Source of the DNA: Mycobacterium sp.
GTDB taxonomy: Bacteria > Actinomycetota > Actinomycetes > Mycobacteriales > Mycobacteriaceae
Assembly (NCBI GenBank): GCA_019246375.1
Contig: JAFAQO010000476.1
Coordinates: 1 to 16,499 of the forward strand
Reading direction: 5' to 3'
DNA length: 16,499 nucleotides
The translations under genes and the position numbers were made by a program. The notes under the pieces were generated by a model. The model saw nothing but the letters and a program-made list of their open reading frames with translations, made no database searches and was not told where the DNA came from. Position 1 is the first letter of the stretch; every line of letters begins with the position of its first letter. Of the stretch, positions 1 through 7,407 are shown in pieces.

Positions 1-67
1 CGTTCGCGCGTACTTTGGGTTCAGTCGGGCGAATCTGAAACCAATGTGCGATCAAAAGGAACGAAGA

Positions 68-472
68 ATGATGAGAATTGGTGGTAAGTCCGTGCGCCGG
101 CAAGCCGCTGGCATCTTTGCCGGCTGCAGCCTCCTCGCGGGTCTGGCTGCTACCACGATTGCGGCGCCCACGGCGTCCGCAGCACCAGACTGCAGTGCTT
201 CCGGGGTGGCCAGCACCGTCAGTTCGGTGACGGGTTCAGCTCAGCAGTACCTCAGCAATCACCCGGGCGCGAACGCGGCGGTGACGGCAGCCGAACACGA
301 GCCGCGTCCGCAGGCGGCGGCCGATCTGCGTAGCTACTTCAACGCACACCCTCAGGAGTACTACGACTTGCGGGGGATTCTGGCGCCTATCGGCGACACT
401 CAGCGCCAGTGCAACACGACGGTGCTCTCGCCCGATCTGGAGTCGGCCTACAACGAATTCATGGCCGGCTGA
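68..472 (+). CDS. Secreted hemophore-like haem-binding protein (MHB family)
   Basis: The 134-residue product has a basic N-terminus (RRIGG/KSVRR region), a hydrophobic core at about residues 13-33 and a signal-peptidase I-like ASA-A site near residue 38, so it should be exported. The mature part carries Cys42 and a second Cys near residue 116, with the repeated YL-x-HP / YF-x-AHP pattern typical of the mycobacterial haem-binding (MHB, Rv0203-like) family, whose members bind or carry haem outside the cell. I chose the ATG at 68 because AAGGA lies 7 nt upstream; an in-frame ATG at 44 would add eight residues ahead of that ribosome-binding site. The stop codon lies inside the 3' end of the convergent monooxygenase gene. 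Haem binding itself is inferred from family resemblance. Confidence 0.8.
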   Translation: MMRIGGKSVRRQAAGIFAGCSLLAGLAATTIAAPTASAAPDCSASGVASTVSSVTGSAQQYLSNHPGANAAVTAAEHEPRPQAAADLRSYFNAHPQEYYDLRGILAPIGDTQRQCNTTVLSPDLESAYNEFMAG

Positions 473-1814
473 CGACGGACGACAGCCCTAGCTGGTCCCG
501 CAGGGTGAGCCCGCCGTACTCGGTACGGAACGCCCCCCGTTCCTGCAGTAGCGGCACAACTTGGTCGACGAAGTCGTCCAAACCCTGCGGGGTCAGGTGG
601 GGCACCAGGATGAATCCGTCACACGCATCGGCCCGCACATACCGGTCGATCTCGTCGGCAATGTGCGCGGCAGTGCCGACGAACTGCTGGCGGCTGGTAA
701 CGGCGATGACCAGTTCGCGGATCGACAGGTTCTCGGCTTCCGCGCGTTCGCGGTACTTGCGGGCCACCGCGATGGGGTCGCCGTGCCGGACGCGGCCCTG
801 AGTGATGCTGGTATCGCCGGTTGGATCGAAATCAGGCAGCGGTCCCTCGGGGTCGTAGGCCGAAAGGTCGCGGCCCCACACCTGCTCCAGCATGGCGATC
901 GCCGTCGCGCCGCTGACCTGCTGATGACGAATGTGCTGTGCTTTGTCGGCGGCCTCGTCGGCGGTGTCGCCGAGCACAAACGTGGCGGCCGGAAAGACTT
1001 TGAGCTCGTTCGGGTTTCGCCCGTAGGAGGCCGCACGTCCTTTGACGTCGGCGTAGTAGCGCTGGCCGGCCTCCACGGTTGAGTGCAGGGTGAACAGGGC
1101 GTCAGCGTGCCGGGCGCCGAAGTTTCGGCCTTCGTCGGAGTCGCCGGCCTGCAGCAACACCGGATGGCCCTGCGGTCCGGCGGGCAGCGTCGCGACCCCG
1201 CGCACGTCGAACTGGGCGCCGTGATGTTCGACCGCCCTGACACGACTGGGATCGACATAGACTCCGGCGTCGACGTCGGCCACCACGGCATCGGGTGCCC
1301 AGCTGTCCCAGAATTCGCGCGCCACGGTGAGGAACTCCTCGGCGCGGCGGTAGCGCTCTGCGTGGTCGAGGAAGCCGCCGCGCCGAAAGTTGGCTCCAGT
1401 GAAGGCATCTGACGATGTCACCATGTTCCAACCGGCCCGGCCGTCGGACAGGTGGTCAAGGGTGGCGAATTGTCGTGCCACTTCGAATGGTTCGTTGAAC
1501 GTGGTGTTGATGGTTCCGGTCAGTCCGATGTGGTGCGTGACCGCGGCCAGGGCGGCAAGCACGGTGAAGGTGTCCGGGCGGCCGACGACGTCGAGGTCGT
1601 AAATGCGGCCGCGGTGCTCCCGGAGCCGCAATCCCTCGGCGAGAAAGAAAAAGTCGAACAACCCGCGTTCAGCGGTACGGGCGAGATGCACGAACGAGTC
1701 GAACTCGATCTGGCTGCCGGCATTCTGGTCGGTCCACACCGTGGTGTTGTTGACTCCCGGGAAGTGGGCGGCCAGATGAATCGGCTTGCGCTGATCCCCT
1801 TCTCGAATGTTCAT
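459..1814 (-). CDS. LLM-class FMN-dependent monooxygenase, NtaA/SnaA/DszA family
   Basis: The 451-residue product is full length for the nitrilotriacetate monooxygenase component A / DszA / SnaA branch of luciferase-like (beta/alpha barrel) flavin monooxygenases. Recognisable stretches are the N-terminal HLAAHFPG, TAERGLFDFFFLAEG, the TINTTFNEPFEVARQFATLDH block, SDGRAGWNMVTS, and the C-terminal QVVPLLQERGAFRTEY followed by TLRDQLGL. Enzymes of this branch use FMNH2 from a separate reductase and O2 to oxidise sulfur, nitrogen or carbon-sulfur substrates. The ATG at 1814 overlaps the TGA of the upstream gene as ATGA, so translation is probably coupled. It is the last gene of a four-gene minus-strand operon. 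No flavin reductase is present in the window, and the substrate cannot be read from sequence. Confidence 0.9.
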   Translation of the reverse strand: MNIREGDQRKPIHLAAHFPGVNNTTVWTDQNAGSQIEFDSFVHLARTAERGLFDFFFLAEGLRLREHRGRIYDLDVVGRPDTFTVLAALAAVTHHIGLTGTINTTFNEPFEVARQFATLDHLSDGRAGWNMVTSSDAFTGANFRRGGFLDHAERYRRAEEFLTVAREFWDSWAPDAVVADVDAGVYVDPSRVRAVEHHGAQFDVRGVATLPAGPQGHPVLLQAGDSDEGRNFGARHADALFTLHSTVEAGQRYYADVKGRAASYGRNPNELKVFPAATFVLGDTADEAADKAQHIRHQQVSGATAIAMLEQVWGRDLSAYDPEGPLPDFDPTGDTSITQGRVRHGDPIAVARKYRERAEAENLSIRELVIAVTSRQQFVGTAAHIADEIDRYVRADACDGFILVPHLTPQGLDDFVDQVVPLLQERGAFRTEYGGLTLRDQLGLSSVVSRP

Positions 1815-2950
1815 TGGGTTAACCCCCAGCGTTTGGCGATCAGCTCATGCGAGCGCAGCCGGTCCTCGTGCCGGTAGGTGACCGAGGTGATGATGAGTTC
1901 GTCGGCACCGGTGGCGCGCTGCAGCGTCTGCAGCCGCTCGGCGACCTCCTCGGGGTTGCCGACGAATTGGGTTGCCACGCGGTCTTGTACCGCAGCGAAC
2001 TGCTCGTCTGTCAGCGGCGCGCAGTCGTCGGGATCGGGGTAGGGCACGGCGCCGTCGCCCGTCCGGATCGAGTACACCCAGTGGCCGTAGGTGGACGCCA
2101 GGTGTCTGGCGGTGGCGGTGTCTTCGGCGACGACGATGTCGGCCGACACCACGACATAGGGCCGCGACAGGGCCGCCGACGGGGTGAAGGCCTCGCGGTA
2201 GGCGTCGACCGCCTCCAGCGCGGTGGCCGGCGTGATGTGATAGCTGGCGACGAACGGCAACCCGTGCGCGCCGGCCATCTGAGCGCTTTTACCCTTGCTG
2301 CTACCGAAGATCCACGGTCTCAGGCCGGACCCTTCGCCGGGGACCGCGTGCACATCCATGCCCTCGACCTGATAGCTGCCGTCCAGCATGGCCAGGATGT
2401 CGCCGAGCTGTTCGGCGAAGTCGGGCGCCACCGCCTCGGGCTGTTGCAAGATCGCCATGGTCGCCTGCACCCGCTCCTTGTTGAGCAGCGCCCGCAGGTC
2501 GAACGGCGGCGGCACCACCACGCCGTGCACCTCACGCCACTCGCGGGGCGGTTCGGCCCTGTCCTCGGCTCGCGGCGGTTTGCTCTTTCGCGGCCTATGC
2601 GATGTGCGGCGGCGCTGGCCGGATCGACCCACGCCCAGGTCGATGCGGTCGGGATGAAAGGCCTCGAGCATGCCGAAGCTTTCGACAACGGCGGCGGCGG
2701 TGGTGTGGCTGAGCTGCACGGCCGCCGACCCGACCCGAATCCGCTTGGTAGCGGCGGCGATTTGGCCGATCAGCACAGCGGGTGACGAGCTGGCGACGCC
2801 GACAAAGTGATGCTCGGCGATCCAAAACCGGCGATAACCCCACTGCTCGGCGTGCTGAGCCAAGTCGATGGTGTTGCGCAACGCAGTCGCCGCGTCGCTG
2901 CCGGCGCTGATCGGCGCCAGGTCCAGGATGGAAAGCGGGACGGTGCTCAT
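1811..2950 (-). CDS. LLM-class flavin-dependent oxidoreductase (MsnO8/luciferase group 1 type)
   Basis: The 379-residue product resembles the MsnO8-type luciferase-like oxidoreductases: it opens with PLSILDLAPISAG, followed by WGYRRFWIAEHHF (about 37-49), SSSPAVLIGQIAAAT, RIDLGVGRSG (102-111), and a C-terminal FVGNPEEVAERL segment and AKRWGL end. Residues about 112-142 are a charged, proline- and arginine-rich insertion between GVGRSG and the PPPFDL motif, probably a surface loop. The ATG at 2950 is preceded by GAGGAGGAG 8 nt away, a Shine-Dalgarno supplied by the MIRU unit that fills the gap to the upstream gene. Its TGA overlaps the next start. Substrate is unknown; flavin dependence is a family inference. 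Confidence 0.88.
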   Translation of the reverse strand: MSTVPLSILDLAPISAGSDAATALRNTIDLAQHAEQWGYRRFWIAEHHFVGVASSSPAVLIGQIAAATKRIRVGSAAVQLSHTTAAAVVESFGMLEAFHPDRIDLGVGRSGQRRRTSHRPRKSKPPRAEDRAEPPREWREVHGVVVPPPFDLRALLNKERVQATMAILQQPEAVAPDFAEQLGDILAMLDGSYQVEGMDVHAVPGEGSGLRPWIFGSSKGKSAQMAGAHGLPFVASYHITPATALEAVDAYREAFTPSAALSRPYVVVSADIVVAEDTATARHLASTYGHWVYSIRTGDGAVPYPDPDDCAPLTDEQFAAVQDRVATQFVGNPEEVAERLQTLQRATGADELIITSVTYRHEDRLRSHELIAKRWGLTQ

Positions 2951-2999
2951 GCGCGCCGCTCCTCCTCATCGCTTCGCTCTGCATCGTCGCCGGCGCGGC
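2951..2999 (-). repeat. MIRU-type mycobacterial interspersed repetitive unit, copy 1
   Basis: This 49-bp spacer fits exactly between the TGA of the upstream monooxygenase (3002-3000) and the ATG of the downstream one (2950). Read on the minus strand it contains the core GCCGGCGACGATGCA, then AGCGATGAGGAGGAGCGG, which matches my memory of the short MIRU elements described in the M. tuberculosis senX3-regX3 spacer. A second copy in this window (15581-15627) shares about 38 of 41 core bases. The GAGGAGGAG at 2967-2959 acts as a ribosome-binding site for the next gene. One frame encodes the acidic peptide GDDAERSDEEERRA, but here it is not in frame with either neighbour. Confidence 0.85.
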
Positions 3000-4103
3000 T
3001 CATTGGTCCACCGCCGCATAGCGGTTGGGCGCGATCAGCAAACCGAGCCGTTCGCGTAGGGTTTCGCCGTCGCGATAGCCGCTGCGGAACCGCCCGGCCC
3101 GCTGCAGTAGTGGCACCACTTCGTCGACGATCACGGGAAGGTTGGCGGCATTGACGGCCGGGCGCAGTCGCGCGCCGTCGATGCCCAGCCGCTGCCACTC
3201 CAGTAGCCTGTCAACTAAATCCGTTGCGCTACCGGCAAAGACGAGAGCATCCGACCGGAAGTCGGCATCCCCGCCGAACGTCACCACCACATCGGCATAG
3301 ATCTTCAGGTGACCCCCACCGGCCGCGTGCACTTCATCGAGAATGCTGCGCACCGCGGCGTCGTCGGTGGGTGTGATGAACACGACGTCGGCGCTGGCCG
3401 CGGCAAATTCGTAGATGCGGGGCGCGTGCGCCAACGCGGACACCACGGGCTGGCCCTGCGGTGGGCGCGGTGTGATCGACGGTCCCTTGACCGAAAAGTA
3501 CTTACCGGTGAAGTCGATGTAATGAAGTTTGTCGCGGTCGACGTAGCGCCCGGTGGCCACGTCGCGGATCACCGCGTCGTCCTCCCAGCTGTCCCACAGC
3601 CGGCGCACCACCTCGACGAAATCGGCGGCCTCGTCGAACAGGTCGTCGACGGACGCCGAACCGTTTCGCCGGCCGAAGAGGGCCGCTTCGTGCGCGGTCG
3701 CACTGACCCTGGGCTGCCATCCCGCCCGCCCGTGCGACACATAGTCGAGCGTCGCGATGGCCTTGGAGACGTGGAAGGGTTCGGTATGGGTCACGGTGGC
3801 CACCGGAATCAACCCGAGGTGGCGCGTCACCGGAGCGATGCGAGCGGCAACGAGCACGGCGTCGGCGCGACCCGCCAGCCGCCGCGGGCTGATCGGCTCG
3901 CGGCGCCCCGGCTGGGGCATAAACGTATCGTCGATGGAGATAAAGTCGAGCAGTCCCCGTTCGGCGGTGGCCGCCAGCTCGGCCCAATACCGGCCGCTCA
4001 GCACCGACGCGGCACCCGGGTCAGACGCCACCGTGGCCTGCCAGGCGCGCGGGTGCCAGCCATAGCCGTCGAGTGCGACACCCAGATGCAGTTGATCGGT
4101 CAC
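3000..4103 (-). CDS. LLM-class flavin-dependent monooxygenase, NtaA-like
   Basis: The 367-residue product is shorter than the 451-residue paralogue at the end of the operon but shares its layout: LHLGVALDG at the N-terminus, TAERGLLDFISIDD (about 47-60), TEPFHVSKAIATLDYVSHGRAGW, RRLWDSWEDDAV and a C-terminal EVVPLLQRAGRFRSGY with TLRERLGL. Family members oxidise small substrates with reduced FMN. The start is GTG at 4103, which overlaps the TGA of the acetyltransferase gene (GTGA), indicating translational coupling; no better start is seen. Compared with full-length NtaA proteins the C-terminal half lacks roughly 80 residues, so substrate range probably differs from that of the neighbouring paralogue. 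Substrate unknown. Confidence 0.88.
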   Translation of the reverse strand: MTDQLHLGVALDGYGWHPRAWQATVASDPGAASVLSGRYWAELAATAERGLLDFISIDDTFMPQPGRREPISPRRLAGRADAVLVAARIAPVTRHLGLIPVATVTHTEPFHVSKAIATLDYVSHGRAGWQPRVSATAHEAALFGRRNGSASVDDLFDEAADFVEVVRRLWDSWEDDAVIRDVATGRYVDRDKLHYIDFTGKYFSVKGPSITPRPPQGQPVVSALAHAPRIYEFAAASADVVFITPTDDAAVRSILDEVHAAGGGHLKIYADVVVTFGGDADFRSDALVFAGSATDLVDRLLEWQRLGIDGARLRPAVNAANLPVIVDEVVPLLQRAGRFRSGYRDGETLRERLGLLIAPNRYAAVDQ

Positions 4104-4606
4104 GGCAGATCCTTCACAAAAGCGATCGGGAAAACCGGTTCAGCCGACGGCAGCGGCTCGGACAGCCGGATGTAGCCGGTGGCGTGATACAGGGCCTCGG
4201 CCTCGGGTTGACGATTGCCGGTCATCAGATACACCCGCCGGTAGCCGCGGGCGGCTATCTCGGCCTCCAACTCGGCCACCAGCGCGGTCGCGTAGCCGCG
4301 GCGGCGATACGCCCGGTCGGTCCAGATCCGCTTCAGTTCGGCAGTGTCGGCGTCATATCGCCGGAATGCACCGCCGGTGACAGGTATGCCGTCCAGCACG
4401 CCGATCAGCAAGCCCCCGTCTGGCGGCGCGAACTCGTCGGCGGGGTAACCGCGCAACCAGGTCAGCACATTGTGCGGCGTGCTGTCGTAACGCTGTGCGT
4501 ACTCGGCGGCCAGCTCGGTCAGCAGCGGCTGGGCCAGCGGATCGTCCTGCGTAGCAGCGACGAACCGTGGCCGCGGAGTCACGATCGACTGGGTGGATTC
4601 AGGCAT
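4100..4606 (-). CDS. GNAT-family N-acetyltransferase
   Basis: The 168-residue product has the GNAT fold: a strand ending VTGGAFRRYD, an ELKRIWTDRAYRRRGYATALVAELE block whose R-R-R-G-Y-A motif (about residues 101-106) is the acetyl-CoA pyrophosphate-binding motif A, and a C-terminal ALYHATGY motif B. It should transfer an acetyl group from acetyl-CoA to a small amine or amino acid. It is the first gene of the operon with three flavin monooxygenases and its TGA overlaps the next GTG. Start choice is between ATG at 4606 and an adjacent GTG at 4609; neither has an obvious Shine-Dalgarno, so the message may be leaderless or nearly so. The acceptor substrate is not deducible directly. Confidence 0.85.
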   Translation of the reverse strand: MPESTQSIVTPRPRFVAATQDDPLAQPLLTELAAEYAQRYDSTPHNVLTWLRGYPADEFAPPDGGLLIGVLDGIPVTGGAFRRYDADTAELKRIWTDRAYRRRGYATALVAELEAEIAARGYRRVYLMTGNRQPEAEALYHATGYIRLSEPLPSAEPVFPIAFVKDLP

Positions 4607-4774
4607 CACTCAACTGTCTAACGTCGTCGGCGCGGGCGCATTCCGCACAGCGGTCACATAGCGCGTGGAAACCGACGCGTCGGCCGGGTCCTTGGGCCGC
4701 AGTCCGGGACAATCCGGTAGTTGCGAACAGGTCGCTGAGCGTGTCCCGACGGTGTCCAAGCCATATCGCCTTGG

Positions 4775-5146
4775 TTATGTGCCGGTGCGGTGCCGCACCG
4801 TCAACCCAGCCGCCGCCCGCCAACCGAGCAGCAGCACCGCGGTAACCGAGGCAGCCACGACCACGAAACTAGCGGTTACACCGGCCGAGCTGGCTTTGCG
4901 CAGCAGCATCCCGACGGCGACCGTGCACAGCCAGACGACCACGCCGGTTGGGACCACGGCCGCCGGGCGCCGCCAGGCCCGGGACAGCAACCATCCGAGC
5001 GCCGTGCCGGCCAGAAACGGCCAGGCCGTCGCTACCACGCCCGCCACGTTCACACCCTCGTCGTGACTGCGGCGGCCGACCGCGCAGAAGACCAGAACGC
5101 AGGCGACGTCGACGCCGAGCCACGCCGGACCGCGCTGTGGTTGCAT
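4775..5146 (-). CDS. DUF3054 family membrane protein
   Basis: The 123-residue product is small and hydrophobic, with four likely membrane helices at about residues 9-24, 37-56, 63-83 and 88-110. The first loop contains GRRSHDEGVN, which I associate with the actinobacterial DUF3054 family, and the second helix contains WPFLAG followed by WLLSRAWRRP. It is therefore an integral inner-membrane protein of unknown role. The ATG at 5146 has AAGG about 8 nt upstream. It lies on the same strand as the downstream acetyltransferase operon, separated by 168 bp, so co-transcription is possible but not shown. Confidence 0.75.
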   Translation of the reverse strand: MQPQRGPAWLGVDVACVLVFCAVGRRSHDEGVNVAGVVATAWPFLAGTALGWLLSRAWRRPAAVVPTGVVVWLCTVAVGMLLRKASSAGVTASFVVVAASVTAVLLLGWRAAAGLTVRHRTGT

Positions 5147-5403
5147 CAGATGACCTTAACCTTTGTGTCCGCCAACCTTCGCAGCGGCAAACACCCCAGG
5201 CAATGAGCGTTGGGTGCGTTTCGCCGCAGGTTAGCTGCGTGTTTGAGGCCAGTGGGAATAACAGCGGTCGGTCGAGCACTGCGGCTGCGACGAGATTATC
5301 CCCGCCAGAACTGATTCAGTGGGGCGGCACAAACGCAACTGATGCAAAGTTTGCCGTTACGAGGGCGGACGGGCCAAGCTCTATGCCGCAACCTCTTTGC
5401 GTT
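5147..5403. other. Intergenic stretch without a recognisable gene
   Basis: The 257 bp between the DUF3054 gene and the hypothetical gene to its right hold only open frames with no plausible start, ribosome-binding site or recognisable protein. I see no strong hairpin followed by a T-run. It presumably contains the promoter for the DUF3054 gene, but no convincing -10 stands out. Confidence 0.5.
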
Positions 5404-6111
5404 TCACGCCACCGACGACCGGTATCGGGTGTTGCTGACAACGCTCAGCCCGGCTAGACGACGCCACGAGCGGATAGCGTTGCGTGTGACTTCCACGATT
5501 CGGGCAGCGCCGGTATCCCCATTTGCCAGTCTGTGGGCACGCAGGGCGTTGCCGGTTATGGCATCGAGCGTATCCGAGTCGTCGATTTCAACAAGTGCAG
5601 TTGATTGGTATGCGGCCCGCACGGCATACAATTCGGCGCCCGCCAACGTTTTACTGACCGCGTGGGCCGCGCGAGCAGCGCTGTCCCAGGCGGCGATCGG
5701 CGGCGTGACGCCAGGAGCGAGCCCGCGATGTAGCTCGGCGATGTCGGAGATCGCTTCGGCCGCAGCGTTTGCGGCGTATCGAACGACGCCCCAGGGTGGG
5801 CTGATCAGCAGTTTAGTCACCCAGGTGTGAACGACAGTGTCGGCTACATCGGCGGTTCCTACCGTTAGCCAACCCAACTCGAGCACCAGAAAGCTGTCTT
5901 TCGGCGACAAATACCCGTCAGGCCCAGCTAACAGGTCGTTGCACAACTGAACGAAGGAGGCCAGCGGTCGGGCGGAAGTCGCCGGGAAGTCGGTGATGTG
6001 CTGGTCGCCGTTGATGAACGAAATAGCATTCATGGCACACCCTTTGCCCGACTGTGGCTGGTGGGATCCCCTGGCCAATCTCAACGGGTGGGTGATGCGT
6101 TCGAGGTCCAT
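5404..6111 (-). CDS. Uncharacterised actinobacterial protein with GSH/GKGCAMN motif
   Basis: The 235-residue product has no known function. Its first 60 residues carry a conserved-looking pattern: LRLARGSHQ (residues 10-18), SGKGCAMNAISFINGD (21-36), ITDFP (39-43), then SARPLASFVQLCND. I recall a broad actinobacterial and phage family with the pattern GSH-x5-G-x-C-x-M followed by a DxP segment, found mainly in Streptomyces. Later segments (LELGWLTVGTADV, WGVVRYAANAAAEAISDIAELHR) look helical and Ala-rich. I prefer the ATG at 6111 because GAGGAAG lies 8 nt upstream and because this start keeps the GSH motif; starting at the internal ATG at 6033 would cut it off. There is no signal peptide or membrane helix. 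The gene stands alone, divergent from the hemerythrin gene. Confidence 0.7.
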   Translation of the reverse strand: MDLERITHPLRLARGSHQPQSGKGCAMNAISFINGDQHITDFPATSARPLASFVQLCNDLLAGPDGYLSPKDSFLVLELGWLTVGTADVADTVVHTWVTKLLISPPWGVVRYAANAAAEAISDIAELHRGLAPGVTPPIAAWDSAARAAHAVSKTLAGAELYAVRAAYQSTALVEIDDSDTLDAITGNALRAHRLANGDTGAARIVEVTRNAIRSWRRLAGLSVVSNTRYRSSVA

Positions 6112-6308
6112 TTGAGTTGCTTCCTCAACAGTTTTGTTTTCACATCGGGTGCGCGAAGACGCTCCTATCCCCGGGCCGACATGGCCGCATTTGACGGCGT
6201 CTCGCCACCATTGCGACGAAAAGCAGTTTATGGCAAGTGAAGTGGGGATCCTGGGCGACACGACGGGCCGCCGTCAAGAATCAATCGCGGCAATCCCGTC
6301 TGGTCCGA

Positions 6309-6327
6309 ACCTAACCTGTGATTAGGT
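6309..6327. repeat. Short inverted repeat, possible operator
   Basis: Six-base arms ACCTAA and TTAGGT flank the 7-nt loop CCTGTGA in the middle of the divergent spacer. The size would suit a dimeric regulator site, but arms this short can arise by chance. Confidence 0.2.
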
Positions 6328-6534
6328 GACTCCTTGCGCCTGGCGCGTCAGCTTGAGGTCGCCGCGCACTTTGCGGACCGTCACGCACCTGTCGACTGAG
6401 GGCCGCCGCAAGTCAGCTCTGAGCCTGCACGCTTTGCGCGAGGTTACGTCCGCAGCCGTAGACACGTCGCCGGGCGCCACAGCGAAGCCGACTTGGCCCG
6501 ATCAGGTGACGTCAGACGGTTGCCATGCTGGGTA

Positions 6535-6562
6535 GGTTTGACTGGTCCTGTCAGCGTGGGAC
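6535..6562 (+). promoter_or_regulatory. Weak SigF-like promoter candidate for the hemerythrin gene
   Basis: GGTTT at 6535-6539 and GGGAC at 6558-6562 are separated by 18 nt, resembling the mycobacterial SigF pattern GGTTT-N15-17-GGGTA with a mismatch and slightly long spacing. Hemerythrin-like proteins are often stress-regulated in mycobacteria, which makes the site plausible but not established. Confidence 0.2.
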
Positions 6563-6607
6563 ACGATGGCCCTTAGGCGTAGCGGTCAGGGGAGGCGAAG
6601 AGTCTGA

Positions 6608-7180
6608 ATGGCTGACATCACCATGTTGATCCTCGATGACCATGACTGGTTCCGCGAACAATTCGCCAAACTGGACTATCTGCAGGCGGAGACGCCGGTC
6701 AACCACTCCGCACTCCAGCGGGTATGGCGTCCGCTCGCCAATAAGCTGGACGTACACGCCTACATCGAAGAGAGGATTTTCTACCCGCAATTACTGAAGC
6801 GCGGCGTCGATGATCCCGAAGGGGAGACGCTCGATGCCATCGGTGATCACAACGACATTCGCGACGGAGTGCGCGCCGCCAACGAGGCCCGAGTCGGCAC
6901 TGAAGAGTGGTGGGCGGCGGTCGGCCGCACCCGCCTGGCCAACGACGACCACATGAGCGAAGAGGAACGGGAGGGACTGTCGGACTTCCGTCGCACCGCT
7001 CCCATCGGCCTTCGCGAAGCACTCGGGCGCCAATACAGCGAATTCATGACTCAGCATCGCACAACTGAGGGGTTGCCGATCGTCGACCGTGACCCCAAGC
7101 GCTACGTCGAGGATGTCGAGAACACGCCGCCCAAACCCACGGACTTCTCGCTTCGCATCGGGAGCCTGAAAGGCCAATGA
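6608..7180 (+). CDS. Hemerythrin-like (HHE domain) protein
   Basis: The 190-residue cytoplasmic protein has the four-helix hemerythrin pattern of iron ligands: DDHDWFR with His12, HAYIEERIFYP with His50 and Glu54, GDHNDIRD with His81, and NDDHMSEEE with His115 and Glu119. Such proteins hold a non-haem di-iron centre that senses or binds O2, NO or peroxide. The C-terminal tail after about residue 150 (PKRYVEDVENTPPKPTDFSL) lies outside the HHE bundle and is proline-rich. A purine-rich GGGGAGGCGAAG precedes the ATG. It appears monocistronic, with long spacers on both sides. Its exact ligand or reaction cannot be told from sequence. Confidence 0.88.
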   Translation: MADITMLILDDHDWFREQFAKLDYLQAETPVNHSALQRVWRPLANKLDVHAYIEERIFYPQLLKRGVDDPEGETLDAIGDHNDIRDGVRAANEARVGTEEWWAAVGRTRLANDDHMSEEEREGLSDFRRTAPIGLREALGRQYSEFMTQHRTTEGLPIVDRDPKRYVEDVENTPPKPTDFSLRIGSLKGQ

Positions 7181-7322
7181 CCTTCGGCCAAGGAATAACC
7201 TCCGTGAGAACTTGCATGGCGGGATCTTCGCCGGCGATTTCTTCAACCAGGATCCGGGCGCGATGGATCCCACTTGGAGTGTGTCCTATAACGTAACGCC
7301 TGTCTGGCCATGGTCAACGTAA
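7180..7322 (+). pseudogene. Coding-like fragment lacking a start (possible gene remnant)
   Basis: An open frame ending at TAA 7320-7322 reads like a real protein C-terminus from about 7203: RENLHGGIFAGDFF, then NQDPGAMDPTWSVSY, then NVTPVWPWST. There is no ATG or GTG in frame and no ribosome-binding site, so if it was once a gene only the end remains. I do not recognise the family. Chance is possible over about 40 codons, although the aromatic and glycine pattern is unlike the shadow frames nearby. The rest of the 227-bp spacer shows no gene. Confidence 0.25.
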
Positions 7323-7407
7323 TCGGCATAGATCACGTGCCCATTGACCCCACCGGCAAGGAAAAGATCGCCCACCCGATACATCGCAGCCTGACAGGAA
7401 CTCGTTT

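Larger units (their letters stand above)
6112..6607. other. Gene-poor intergenic region between divergent genes
   Basis: About 496 bp separate the divergent hypothetical and hemerythrin genes. The open frames on either strand here have atypical composition and no good starts, so I do not call genes. Visible structure is limited to an inverted repeat ACCTAA / TTAGGT with a 7-nt loop at 6309-6327 and a possible promoter just upstream of the hemerythrin gene. Confidence 0.5.

Noticed and set aside
561..1082. Plus-strand open frames opposite the flavin monooxygenases (also 1847-2785 and 3309-4175)
   Set aside because: They are antisense shadows in GC-rich DNA; the minus-strand products match known families over their full length.
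6326..6535. Plus-strand ORF in the gene-poor spacer
   Set aside because: It has no good start or ribosome-binding site, an Arg/Ser/Thr-rich composition and no recognisable motif.
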